From: an uncultured Actinomycetes bacterium
GTDB lineage: Bacteria > Actinomycetota > Actinomycetes > Nanopelagicales > Nanopelagicaceae
Length of the DNA stretch: 14,785 nucleotides
Reading direction: 5' to 3'
Assembly (NCBI GenBank): GCA_903932705.1
Contig: CAIZHC010000156.1
Span: forward strand, 1 to 14,785
Shown here: piece by piece, positions 7,068 through 14,785 of the stretch
How the letters are laid out: every line of letters starts with the position of its first letter
How positions within the stretch are numbered: the stretch's first letter is position 1
Translations under genes and position numbers: made by a program
The notes under the pieces: generated by a model
What the model saw: the letters and a program-made list of their open reading frames with translations, nothing else
Database searches by the model: none
What the model was told of the DNA's origin: nothing

Positions 7068-7084
7068 GGTGTACAGCGTACGCC
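7068..7084. promoter_or_regulatory. Operator 2 for the TetR-family regulator
   Basis: GGTGTAC (7068-7074) and GTACGCC (7078-7084) form a 7-bp inverted repeat around AGC with one mismatched position. It is the same element as operator 1, with centres 35 bases apart. It lies just upstream of the minus-strand -35 and just downstream of the expected plus-strand start, where a bound repressor would block the DUF4386 transcript. Confidence 0.68.
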
Positions 7085-7094
7085 TAACTGACTC

Positions 7095-7100
7095 GGAAGG
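7095..7100 (+). promoter_or_regulatory. Ribosome binding site of the DUF4386 gene
   Basis: GGAAGG lies five bases before ATG 7106, a good Shine-Dalgarno sequence and spacing. This gene is leadered, unlike the leaderless-looking tetR-type gene opposite, and the site fixes the start codon. Confidence 0.6.
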
Positions 7101-7105
7101 TTCTC

Positions 7106-7831
7106 ATGATTAATACAAGAAATTCGGCTCGAGCCGCTGGCGTTTTCTACCTCATCACCTGGATTACCTCAATTCTCGGCCTCGCCCTCTACGGCCCCAT
7201 TCTCAATCACACCACTTACCAATTTGGATCAATCGCCCCGGGGCATATCAAAACCGGAGCCTTTTTAGAGATTCTTGCTGCACTAGCAAATATCGGTACC
7301 TCATTAGCTCTCTATCCGATCGTTAAGCGAGCGAGTTCAAGCTTCGCTCTTGGTTATGTCGTCCTTCGTACCTTAGAGGCGAGCATCATGATGGTCGGCG
7401 TTCTTCCACTTTTAGCTCTTCTCACCATGAATCAAGATCTGCCACATACAGCCGGCGCGCGAGGAATCCAAAGCGCGCTCATCGCGATCCATAACTTCTC
7501 CTTTATCGTGGGTCCGGGATTGATCTGCGGAGTCAACACAATGACCTTGGCCTTCGCTCTTCATCGCTCTGGTCTAGTTGCCCGCTTTATCCCTCGACTC
7601 GGACTCTTTGGTGGAGCCCTCGTATTTGTATCTGCGACTCTCCAACTCTTTGGCACAATTCACCAAGTTTCTAACGCCACAGTACTTATGACGATTCCAG
7701 TTTTCGCCTGGGAAATTTCCCTCGCGAGCTTCCTCTTCTTTAAGGGATTCAAGCCTGCGGCTCTCAATAAGTTAGATCTAGTCACAACGTCAAGTACTTC
7801 AACTATGCAGGAGCTAGTTCACGCCAAGTAG
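7106..7831 (+). CDS. DUF4386 family integral membrane protein
   Basis: This 241-residue membrane protein has about six hydrophobic segments, near 13-33, 52-73, 81-106, 124-150, 165-186 and 193-213, and a short Ser/Thr-rich C-terminal tail. Family-like features are the N-terminal ARAAGVFYLIT (9-19), RTLEASIMMVGVLPL (88-102) in the third segment, and PVFAWEISLASFLFFKGF (198-215) at the end. DUF4386 proteins have no established biochemical role and no catalytic motif is evident here. The gene has a strong promoter, a good ribosome site and two flanking operators, and lies divergent from a TetR-family repressor. It is therefore probably off until the repressor meets its ligand. An export or membrane-stress role is guesswork. 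An inverted repeat follows the stop codon. Confidence 0.85.
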   Translation: MINTRNSARAAGVFYLITWITSILGLALYGPILNHTTYQFGSIAPGHIKTGAFLEILAALANIGTSLALYPIVKRASSSFALGYVVLRTLEASIMMVGVLPLLALLTMNQDLPHTAGARGIQSALIAIHNFSFIVGPGLICGVNTMTLAFALHRSGLVARFIPRLGLFGGALVFVSATLQLFGTIHQVSNATVLMTIPVFAWEISLASFLFFKGFKPAALNKLDLVTTSSTSTMQELVHAK

Positions 7832-7848
7832 TCATTAGTAGAAGCAAG

Positions 7849-7886
7849 TCGGAGAGCTCAATACATATCTTGCTTGAGCCCTCCGA
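7849..7886 (+). terminator. Stem-loop after the DUF4386 gene, possible terminator
   Basis: TCGGAGAGCTCAA (7849-7861) pairs with TTGAGCCCTCCGA (7874-7886) over 13 positions with one mismatch, around a 12-base loop, 17 bases after the stop codon. No T-run follows, so it would be a non-canonical terminator or an mRNA end-protecting hairpin. The remaining bases to 7998 are AT-rich and probably hold the promoter of the MmpL-family gene. No GTGTAC operator is seen there. Confidence 0.5.
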
Positions 7887-7998
7887 TCTATTGCACTGAT
7901 TATCCGCTCTCAACTACTTCTCAAACTGCACATTCATTCTCTACCAGTAGAATTTCAACCTATTCATTAGCGCAATTCGACAAATAATTAAGGGACTC

Positions 7999-10155
7999 AT
8001 GAAGGCACTTGGCCGCTTCGCATTCCGCAAGAAATACTATGTAATTGGATTTTGGTTGATCGCTCTCTTTGGCGTCACCGCAATCGCCCAATCTGTGGGA
8101 TCAAGCTTCAGTGATTCATTCACCTTATCGGGCACAGAATCCACAAAGGCGCTCACCTTGTTGGGCAAAGCCTTTCCCGGCCAAGCTGGAGATACTGAAA
8201 CTATTGTTTTTCACGTCAAGAGTGGGTCTATCAATGATCCTGAGATAAAGACTGCAATGCAATCCGTCTTTACCAAGGTAGCAGGTATTAAATCTGTTGG
8301 CGTTGTGAAGTCTCCCTACGATCCAAGTAATGCAATTCAGGTAAGCAAAGATCTCCAGACCGCATACGCACCGGTGATATTTTCAGTTAATGCACGACTG
8401 CTTAAGAATTCTGATGTGCAATCACTTGTTGATATTGGAAAGGCCGCCACAACATCTAACCTTGAAGTTGAATTTGGTGGACAAGCCGTCGGCCAATTAA
8501 ATGCTCCAAAGGGCAGCCCTGGAGAGATCATTGGAATCTTCGCTGCGGGAATTATTTTGTTTATCTCCTTCGGTTCATTCTTTGCGATGCTCTTGCCGCT
8601 AGGTGTTGCCTTGCTAGCCCTGGGTACCGCTTCTGGAATTGTTACCTTGTTAACTCATGCAATTGGTATTGCAAGCTTCGCTCCAATCCTCGGTTCACTC
8701 ATTGGGCTCGGAGTTGGAGTTGATTACGCACTCTTCATTGTTTCTCGCTATCGCCGTGAAATTTTGCGTGGTGTAGAACCTGAAGACGCTGCGGCAAAAT
8801 CAATTGATACATCCGGCCGCGCAGTCCTCTTCGCTGGCGCGACCGTTTGTATTGCCTTATTGGGACTATTTGTACTTCGACTTTCATTCTTAAATGGCGT
8901 AGCAATTGCAGCTTCGACAACAGTGCTTGTCACTATGGCAGCTTCACTTACCTTGTTACCCGCTCTCTTCGGAGTAATGAAGCGTCGGGTGCACTCACGT
9001 CGCTCCCGCAAGAGCATTGACTCGGGAACCGTGAAAGACCATGAGCAGAGCATTTGGGCTCGCTGGTCGCGTTCTGTTGCCAAGGCACCTCGTGCACTGA
9101 CGCTCGTTGCGATAGCAATTATTGTTCTTCTTGCAGTTCCTTTCTTCTCACTTCACTTAGGTTCATCTGATCAAGGAAATAACCCAAAGGGAACCACAAC
9201 TCGATCGGCATATGACTTGCTTGCAACCGGATTTGGTCCAGGCTCAAATGGACCACTACAGGTCTTGGCAGAAATAAAGTCTCCTGCAGATAAGCAATCT
9301 CTCGAATCTGTAGCAGCCGTTTTGGCGACCACTCCTGGCGTCGTTGCGGTGAGTCCGGTAGTTACATCTAGTGATGGCAGTGTTGGACTTATTCAAGTTG
9401 TTCCATCTACGGGTCCGCAAGATATTAAGACAAGTGAACTCATTAAATCGCTTCGATCGACGGTAATCCCTAAAGCTTTAGCGGGTAGCTCGACAGTAAT
9501 TTATGTCGGTGGGTTAACTGCTATCTTTGATGATTTTGCAACAGTTATCAGCGGGAAGTTGCCACTGTTTATTGGTGTAATTATCTTGCTAGGTTGTCTG
9601 TTACTGCTGCTGGCGTTCCGAAGTTTGGTGATTCCGTTGACTGCAGGAATTATGAACCTCTTTGCAGCAGGTGCTTCTTTTGGCATTGTCGTTGCAATGT
9701 TCCAGTGGGGTTGGGGCGAAAAGCTGCTCAACATTGGGTCAGGTCCTATTGAGGCATTCTTGCCGGTCATCATGTTGGCAATTCTCTTTGGACTATCAAT
9801 GGATTACCAAGTCTTCCTGGTGAGCCGAATGCATGAAGAGTGGGTGCATACCAAAGAGAATGGCAAGGCAGTGATTGTTGGGCAGACCGAGACAGGTCGC
9901 ATCATTACCTCCGCAGCTTTGATCATGATTACCGTCTTCTCATCTTTCGTCTTCGGCGGAGAAAAGGTAATCAAAGAGTTTGGCATAGGACTCGCCTCTG
10001 CGGTCTTCATAGATGCCTTTGTGCTGCGAACCATCCTGGTTCCCGCGCTCATGCACCTCTTCGGAAACTCCAATTGGTGGATTCCACAGTGGCTAGATAA
10101 GCACTTGCCACATCTCTCCGTAGATCCTGCCGACTCCGAGGAGGAGTTAGTTTAG
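7999..10155 (+). CDS. MmpL/RND-family membrane exporter
   Basis: This 718-residue protein has the twofold RND layout expected of MMPL proteins. TM1 is near 13-33, followed by an extracytoplasmic domain to about 170 and a five-helix bundle to about 330. The pattern then repeats, with a single helix near 364-386, a second extracytoplasmic domain, and a bundle from about 510 to 695. Proton-relay Asp-Tyr pairs appear in both bundles: GVGVDY with Asp242-Tyr243 and GLSMDY with Asp602-Tyr603, as in MmpL3-type transporters. Such proteins use the proton gradient to export lipids, siderophores or drugs; the cargo here is unknown. ATG 7999 has AAGGGA three bases upstream and opens directly into the basic MKALGRFAFRKK leader of TM1. 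It lies downstream of the DUF4386 gene but is separated by 167 bases and a hairpin, so shared regulation is uncertain. Confidence 0.93.
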   Translation: MKALGRFAFRKKYYVIGFWLIALFGVTAIAQSVGSSFSDSFTLSGTESTKALTLLGKAFPGQAGDTETIVFHVKSGSINDPEIKTAMQSVFTKVAGIKSVGVVKSPYDPSNAIQVSKDLQTAYAPVIFSVNARLLKNSDVQSLVDIGKAATTSNLEVEFGGQAVGQLNAPKGSPGEIIGIFAAGIILFISFGSFFAMLLPLGVALLALGTASGIVTLLTHAIGIASFAPILGSLIGLGVGVDYALFIVSRYRREILRGVEPEDAAAKSIDTSGRAVLFAGATVCIALLGLFVLRLSFLNGVAIAASTTVLVTMAASLTLLPALFGVMKRRVHSRRSRKSIDSGTVKDHEQSIWARWSRSVAKAPRALTLVAIAIIVLLAVPFFSLHLGSSDQGNNPKGTTTRSAYDLLATGFGPGSNGPLQVLAEIKSPADKQSLESVAAVLATTPGVVAVSPVVTSSDGSVGLIQVVPSTGPQDIKTSELIKSLRSTVIPKALAGSSTVIYVGGLTAIFDDFATVISGKLPLFIGVIILLGCLLLLLAFRSLVIPLTAGIMNLFAAGASFGIVVAMFQWGWGEKLLNIGSGPIEAFLPVIMLAILFGLSMDYQVFLVSRMHEEWVHTKENGKAVIVGQTETGRIITSAALIMITVFSSFVFGGEKVIKEFGIGLASAVFIDAFVLRTILVPALMHLFGNSNWWIPQWLDKHLPHLSVDPADSEEELV

Positions 10156-10200
10156 ATTTAGTATCCAAAACTATTGGGAACATTTCACACAATATCTTTG

Positions 10201-10230
10201 TTTACCACCTCACTAAGCGCTAATTATTAA
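10201..10230 (+). promoter_or_regulatory. Candidate promoter of the msrB-flavoprotein operon
   Basis: TTTACC (10201-10206) and TATTAA (10225-10230) are 18 bases apart in the 110-base gap before ATG 10266. Each matches the consensus at four of six positions. The stretch TAATTATTAATTAG is the most AT-rich part of the gap, so the exact -10 register is uncertain. Confidence 0.35.
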
Positions 10231-10265
10231 TTAGATTGGCGCATCAAGGTTCGGGGGCGGTTCAT

Positions 10266-10709
10266 ATGAAGCACGAAGAAGTCTCATCTATTAAGCCAGA
10301 TGGTTCGTTATATCCCTATCAGGTTAACGATGCCAGATTGCGCGAAGAACTCGACCCCCTCTCATACCAAGTTTTACGACAAGCCGGTACTGAGGGAGCT
10401 TTCACTGGGGAGTATGAAAATACCGAGACCGAGGGTGTTTATTCCTGCAAGGTTTGTTCCCAAGAACTCTTTAGGAGCGAGACCAAGTTTCACTCTGGAT
10501 GCGGATGGCCATCTTTCTATGCACCAAAGGATTCTGATGCCGTCGTATTGATTGAAGATAGATCCTTTGGAATGCGACGTGTCGAAGCGCGTTGTGCCAA
10601 CTGTGGATCCCATCTGGGACATGTGTTTAAAGGTGAGGGATATGACGTGCCAACAGACGAGCGCTGGTGCATTAATTCCGTTTCACTCAAACTTGAAGCC
10701 AAGAAATAA
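10266..10709 (+). CDS. msrB: Peptide-methionine (R)-S-oxide reductase MsrB
   Basis: MsrB reduces the R isomer of methionine sulfoxide in oxidised proteins back to methionine in the cytoplasm. The 147 residues cover the whole single domain. The structural zinc site is Cys61/Cys64 (CKVC) and Cys110/Cys113 (CANC). The catalytic Cys is Cys135 in RWCINS. The signature block HSGCGWPSF is at 77-85, and FTGEY and GSHLGHVF are also present. I chose ATG 10266 because GGGGGCGG precedes it by five bases and the family domain fits this length. A TTG at 10236 would extend the frame by ten residues without support. The flavoprotein gene begins 21 bases after the stop codon, an operon-like spacing, and could help supply reducing power, since MsrB needs thioredoxin or a similar thiol donor. 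Confidence 0.95.
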   Translation: MKHEEVSSIKPDGSLYPYQVNDARLREELDPLSYQVLRQAGTEGAFTGEYENTETEGVYSCKVCSQELFRSETKFHSGCGWPSFYAPKDSDAVVLIEDRSFGMRRVEARCANCGSHLGHVFKGEGYDVPTDERWCINSVSLKLEAKK

Positions 10710-10730
10710 TCGAGAGAGCGAGCAGATTAG

Positions 10731-11939
10731 ATGTCAGCAAAACTTAAGGTAATCGGCGCTTCATGGTGTCCAGATTGTAAACGAGCTAAAACTTTTCTTG
10801 GACAACACCGGATTGAGTTTGATTGGGTCGATATGGAAACCGATCCAACAGCTCAAGCAGAGGTGGAAAGAATCAATGATGGTAAGCGGATTATTCCGAC
10901 CATCATATTTCCTGATGGTTCAATTCTCACCGAGCCATCCAATGATGAGCTTGCGGAGAAACTTGGGATTATTCGAGAAGCATCAATGGATTCTTACGAT
11001 GTCTTGATTGCTGGCGGTGGGCCAACGGCACTTACAACTGCGATCTATGCTGCCCGAGAAAACCTCAAAGTGCTTATCGTTGAGAAATCTGCTGTTGGTG
11101 GTCAAGCGGGAGTAACTGAGAGATTTGATAACTATCCAGGTTTTCCTGATGGAATCGGTGGGGCAGAGCTCGCAGGTCGCTTTGAGTTACAAGCAAAGAG
11201 GTATGGCGTCGAAATACTTCAAGCGGTAGGAGTTGATTCCTTTAAAGAGGTTGATAACTCAGAAGGTTATGCTGGATTAGATGTAACTCTTTCAACCGGG
11301 GCAGTCGTACAAACCCGTGTTCTTCTCGTTGCAACTGGTTCCACATATCGTCGCACCGGAGCAGAGGGCGAGGCAGATTTGATTGGAGCAGGAATTCATT
11401 TCTGCGCGACATGTGATGGACCTTTCTATAAGGGTGCGGATGAAGTTGTCGTCTTGGGTGGCGGAAACTCTGGACTCGAGGAGGGTTTATTCCTTACGCA
11501 ATTTGCCAACCATGTGACTGTGATTGAGCGAGGGGGTGAACTCCGTGGCTCCAAACTCTTGCAAGATAAGGTCTATTCACATCCCAAGATGACCGTAAAA
11601 CTCAATGAAGCGGTACAAGCTTTTATCGCTAACGATGCGGGTCAACTTGCTGGAGTCGAGTTGGAAAATTTGCTTACACAAGAACGCAGTACTCACCATG
11701 CGAAGGGTGCATTCGTATTTATCGGTTTAGATCCAAATACTGAGTGGCTCGGTGGCTCGGTGGAATTAGATGAACGCAAATTTGTCGCCACAGATCAGAT
11801 GTTCAATACATCAGCTCGAGGTGTATTTGCGGCCGGTGATGTGCGCAGTGGTTCCACGAAGCAGTTAGCTTCTGCGGTAGGTGAAGGGGCAGCGGCTGCG
11901 ATCCAAATCCGTTACTTCCTGGATAAATTAGAGAAGTAA
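10731..11939 (+). CDS. Glutaredoxin/mycoredoxin-like domain fused to thioredoxin reductase-like flavoprotein
   Basis: The 402 residues contain two modules. Residues 1-80 are a glutaredoxin-fold domain with the active site WCPDC (Cys13, Cys16) and a cis-Pro in IIPT (Pro56), like mycoredoxin or NrdH. Residues 86-402 are thioredoxin reductase-like: FAD motif GGGPTA (95-100), dithiol CATC (Cys225, Cys228), nucleotide site GGGNSG (243-248), and FAD-binding AGD (368-370) followed by QLASAVGEGAAAA. The reductase presumably passes electrons from NAD(P)H through FAD and CATC to the attached CPDC domain and then to a client, perhaps the neighbouring MsrB or a peroxidase. The HRRDxxR block that reads the NADPH phosphate in E. 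coli TrxB is ERGGELR here, with Glu266 in front. The linker is only about six residues. Co-transcription with msrB is likely. The domains are secure, the electron donor and client are inferred. Confidence 0.92.
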   Translation: MSAKLKVIGASWCPDCKRAKTFLGQHRIEFDWVDMETDPTAQAEVERINDGKRIIPTIIFPDGSILTEPSNDELAEKLGIIREASMDSYDVLIAGGGPTALTTAIYAARENLKVLIVEKSAVGGQAGVTERFDNYPGFPDGIGGAELAGRFELQAKRYGVEILQAVGVDSFKEVDNSEGYAGLDVTLSTGAVVQTRVLLVATGSTYRRTGAEGEADLIGAGIHFCATCDGPFYKGADEVVVLGGGNSGLEEGLFLTQFANHVTVIERGGELRGSKLLQDKVYSHPKMTVKLNEAVQAFIANDAGQLAGVELENLLTQERSTHHAKGAFVFIGLDPNTEWLGGSVELDERKFVATDQMFNTSARGVFAAGDVRSGSTKQLASAVGEGAAAAIQIRYFLDKLEK

Positions 11940-11943
11940 TAAG

Positions 11944-11979
11944 AAAGACCCCCACACCACATAAGCTGCGGGGGTCTTT
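11944..11979. terminator. Bidirectional intrinsic terminator between the flavoprotein gene and katG
   Basis: AAAGACCCCC (11944-11953) pairs perfectly with GGGGGTCTTT (11970-11979) around a 16-base loop. In the plus direction the stem ends in a TCTTTT run. In the minus direction it ends in TTTCTTATT. It starts five bases after the flavoprotein stop and ends 11 bases from the katG stop, so it can end both convergent transcripts. Confidence 0.88.
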
Positions 11980-11989
11980 TCATTCACTT

Positions 11990-14218
<2,229 letters not shown>

Positions 14219-14245
14219 TGAAGATGAATGGCGCGTGACGGCGTT

Positions 14246-14280
14246 AAAAAGGACCCGCCTCTTCGCTGAGGCGGGTCCTT
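14246..14280 (-). terminator. Intrinsic terminator of the Ala-rich secreted protein gene
   Basis: A perfect 13-bp stem (14249-14261 with 14268-14280, AAGGACCCGCCTC and its complement) closes a six-base loop. In the minus direction it is followed by a run of T opposite the A residues at 14246-14250. It abuts a second hairpin at 14282-14308. The 75 bases between it and the katG start hold the katG promoter. Confidence 0.92.
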
Positions 14281-14281
14281 G

Positions 14282-14308
14282 GAGCACTTCCCCCGACAGG
14301 AAGCGCTC
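14282..14308 (-). other. Second hairpin in the 3' UTR, directly before the terminator
   Basis: In the minus-strand RNA, GAGCGCUUCC pairs with GGAAGUGCUC over ten positions including one G-U pair, around the loop UGUCGGG. It begins 15 bases after the stop codon and ends one base from the terminator stem. It has no T-run of its own. It may protect the mRNA end or be part of a small RNA released from the 3' UTR. Confidence 0.7.
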
Positions 14309-14323
14309 GCTTTGTATGGCCGA

Positions 14324-14785
14324 CTAAGGCTTTACAGGTGCTACAGGCTTAGGAGCGACTGTTGGTGCGGTCAACTTGTTAGGCAGAGTTGGAAGTGCCG
14401 CGATCGCTGCAGCGCGAACATTTGTTGCTGCGGCTACAGCTGCTACGCGAGCGTTCAAAGCTACCTGACGAGCTGCTGCGGTTGGGTTGCCAGCAGTAGC
14501 AGTTGCATATGCAGCCTTTGCGACTGCAACTGAAGCATTGAAAGTTGCATCAATTGACTTAAGAGAGACTTGGTGCGCGGTCAATGCAGCACGGTAAGCA
14601 ACCAAGGATGCCTTGTAATCACTCTGTGCCTTATTGCGCGTATCTTGCCAAGCCTTTAGAGCGACTCGATATGCTTCAAGAGCGGCTTTGTAAGCTGCCT
14701 TATCTGCAGCAGAGATCTTGGTGCCGGTTGTAGCGGCTGAGGTTGGTGCAGGGGTTGTGTCTGCAAATGCTGCGGTTGGACCCAA
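14324..14785 (-). CDS. Secreted Ala-rich coiled-coil protein of unknown function (5' truncated)
   Basis: The reading frame runs off the right edge, so the true start and most of the signal peptide lie outside. The visible residues begin GPTAAFADTTPAPTS, which looks like the end of a signal peptide with cleavage after Ala-Phe-Ala. A Thr/Ala/Pro linker follows, then a long Ala-rich helical region (about 25-130) with Lys, Arg and aromatic residues at regular spacing, and a Pro/Val/Lys tail (about 131-153). Two related 17-residue blocks, AYKAALEAYRVALKAWQ (31-47) and DYKASLVAYRAALTAHQ (56-72), match at 11 positions and lie 25 residues apart. I do not recognise a named family. A cell-wall or extracytoplasmic role is likely from the export signal and the composition. 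Two tandem hairpins, the second a strong terminator, end the transcript. Confidence 0.75.
   Translation of the reverse strand: MGPTAAFADTTPAPTSAATTGTKISAADKAAYKAALEAYRVALKAWQDTRNKAQSDYKASLVAYRAALTAHQVSLKSIDATFNASVAVAKAAYATATAGNPTAAARQVALNARVAAVAAATNVRAAAIAALPTLPNKLTAPTVAPKPVAPVKP

Noticed and set aside
6338..7091. Plus-strand open frames (6338-6625 and 6714-7091) opposite the TetR-type gene
   Set aside because: The minus strand codes a complete TetR-family protein with an intact helix-turn-helix. The plus frames are shadows, and one runs across both operators.
10236..10265. Upstream TTG start for msrB, adding ten residues
   Set aside because: The family domain is complete from ATG 10266, which has a GC-rich Shine-Dalgarno-like sequence five bases upstream. 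The TTG has neither a good ribosome site nor conserved residues.

Overview
The window looks like part of an actinobacterial chromosome of moderate G+C. The thymidine kinase has the actinobacterial-style short Cys-x-Cys zinc site. An N-terminal mycoredoxin/glutaredoxin-like domain is fused to a thioredoxin-reductase-like protein. Several genes carry a TANNNT -10 box placed so that transcription would start on the start codon (leaderless mRNA), which is common in Actinobacteria. Gene density is high and spacers are short, so a small-genome freshwater actinobacterium (Nanopelagicales-like) is possible, but this is inference. No transposase, integrase, CRISPR array, phage gene or rRNA was seen.

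Layout. 1-174: the end of a Gly/His-rich protein whose stop codon overlaps that of a convergent YbjJ-like MFS transporter (171-1391, minus). A short divergent promoter region separates this from thymidine kinase (tdk, 1448-2053, plus). Next come a membrane acyltransferase with a fused SGNH domain (2135-4255) and an ABC half-transporter (4285-6069). tRNA-Tyr(GUA) lies at 6166-6250. A TetR-family regulator (6284-7033, minus) faces a DUF4386 membrane protein (7106-7831, plus) across a shared control region with two near-identical GTGTAC-type inverted repeats. An MmpL/RND-family exporter follows (7999-10155).

The right part is a redox group. msrB (10266-10709) and a glutaredoxin-thioredoxin reductase fusion (10731-11939) form a probable operon. 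They end at a bidirectional terminator facing katG (11990-14170, minus). The window closes with tandem hairpins and the 3' part of a secreted, Ala-rich, probably coiled-coil protein (14324-14785, minus).

How the genes may work together. MsrB repairs oxidised methionine and needs a thiol reductant, which the adjacent fusion flavoprotein could supply. KatG removes peroxide. The TetR/DUF4386 pair looks like a self-contained ligand-controlled membrane module. The acyltransferase and ABC exporter may both serve the cell envelope. No clear new multi-gene system is visible. The most notable items are the compact dual-operator control region, the flavoprotein fusion with a changed pyridine-nucleotide site, and the recurrent leaderless-start architecture.
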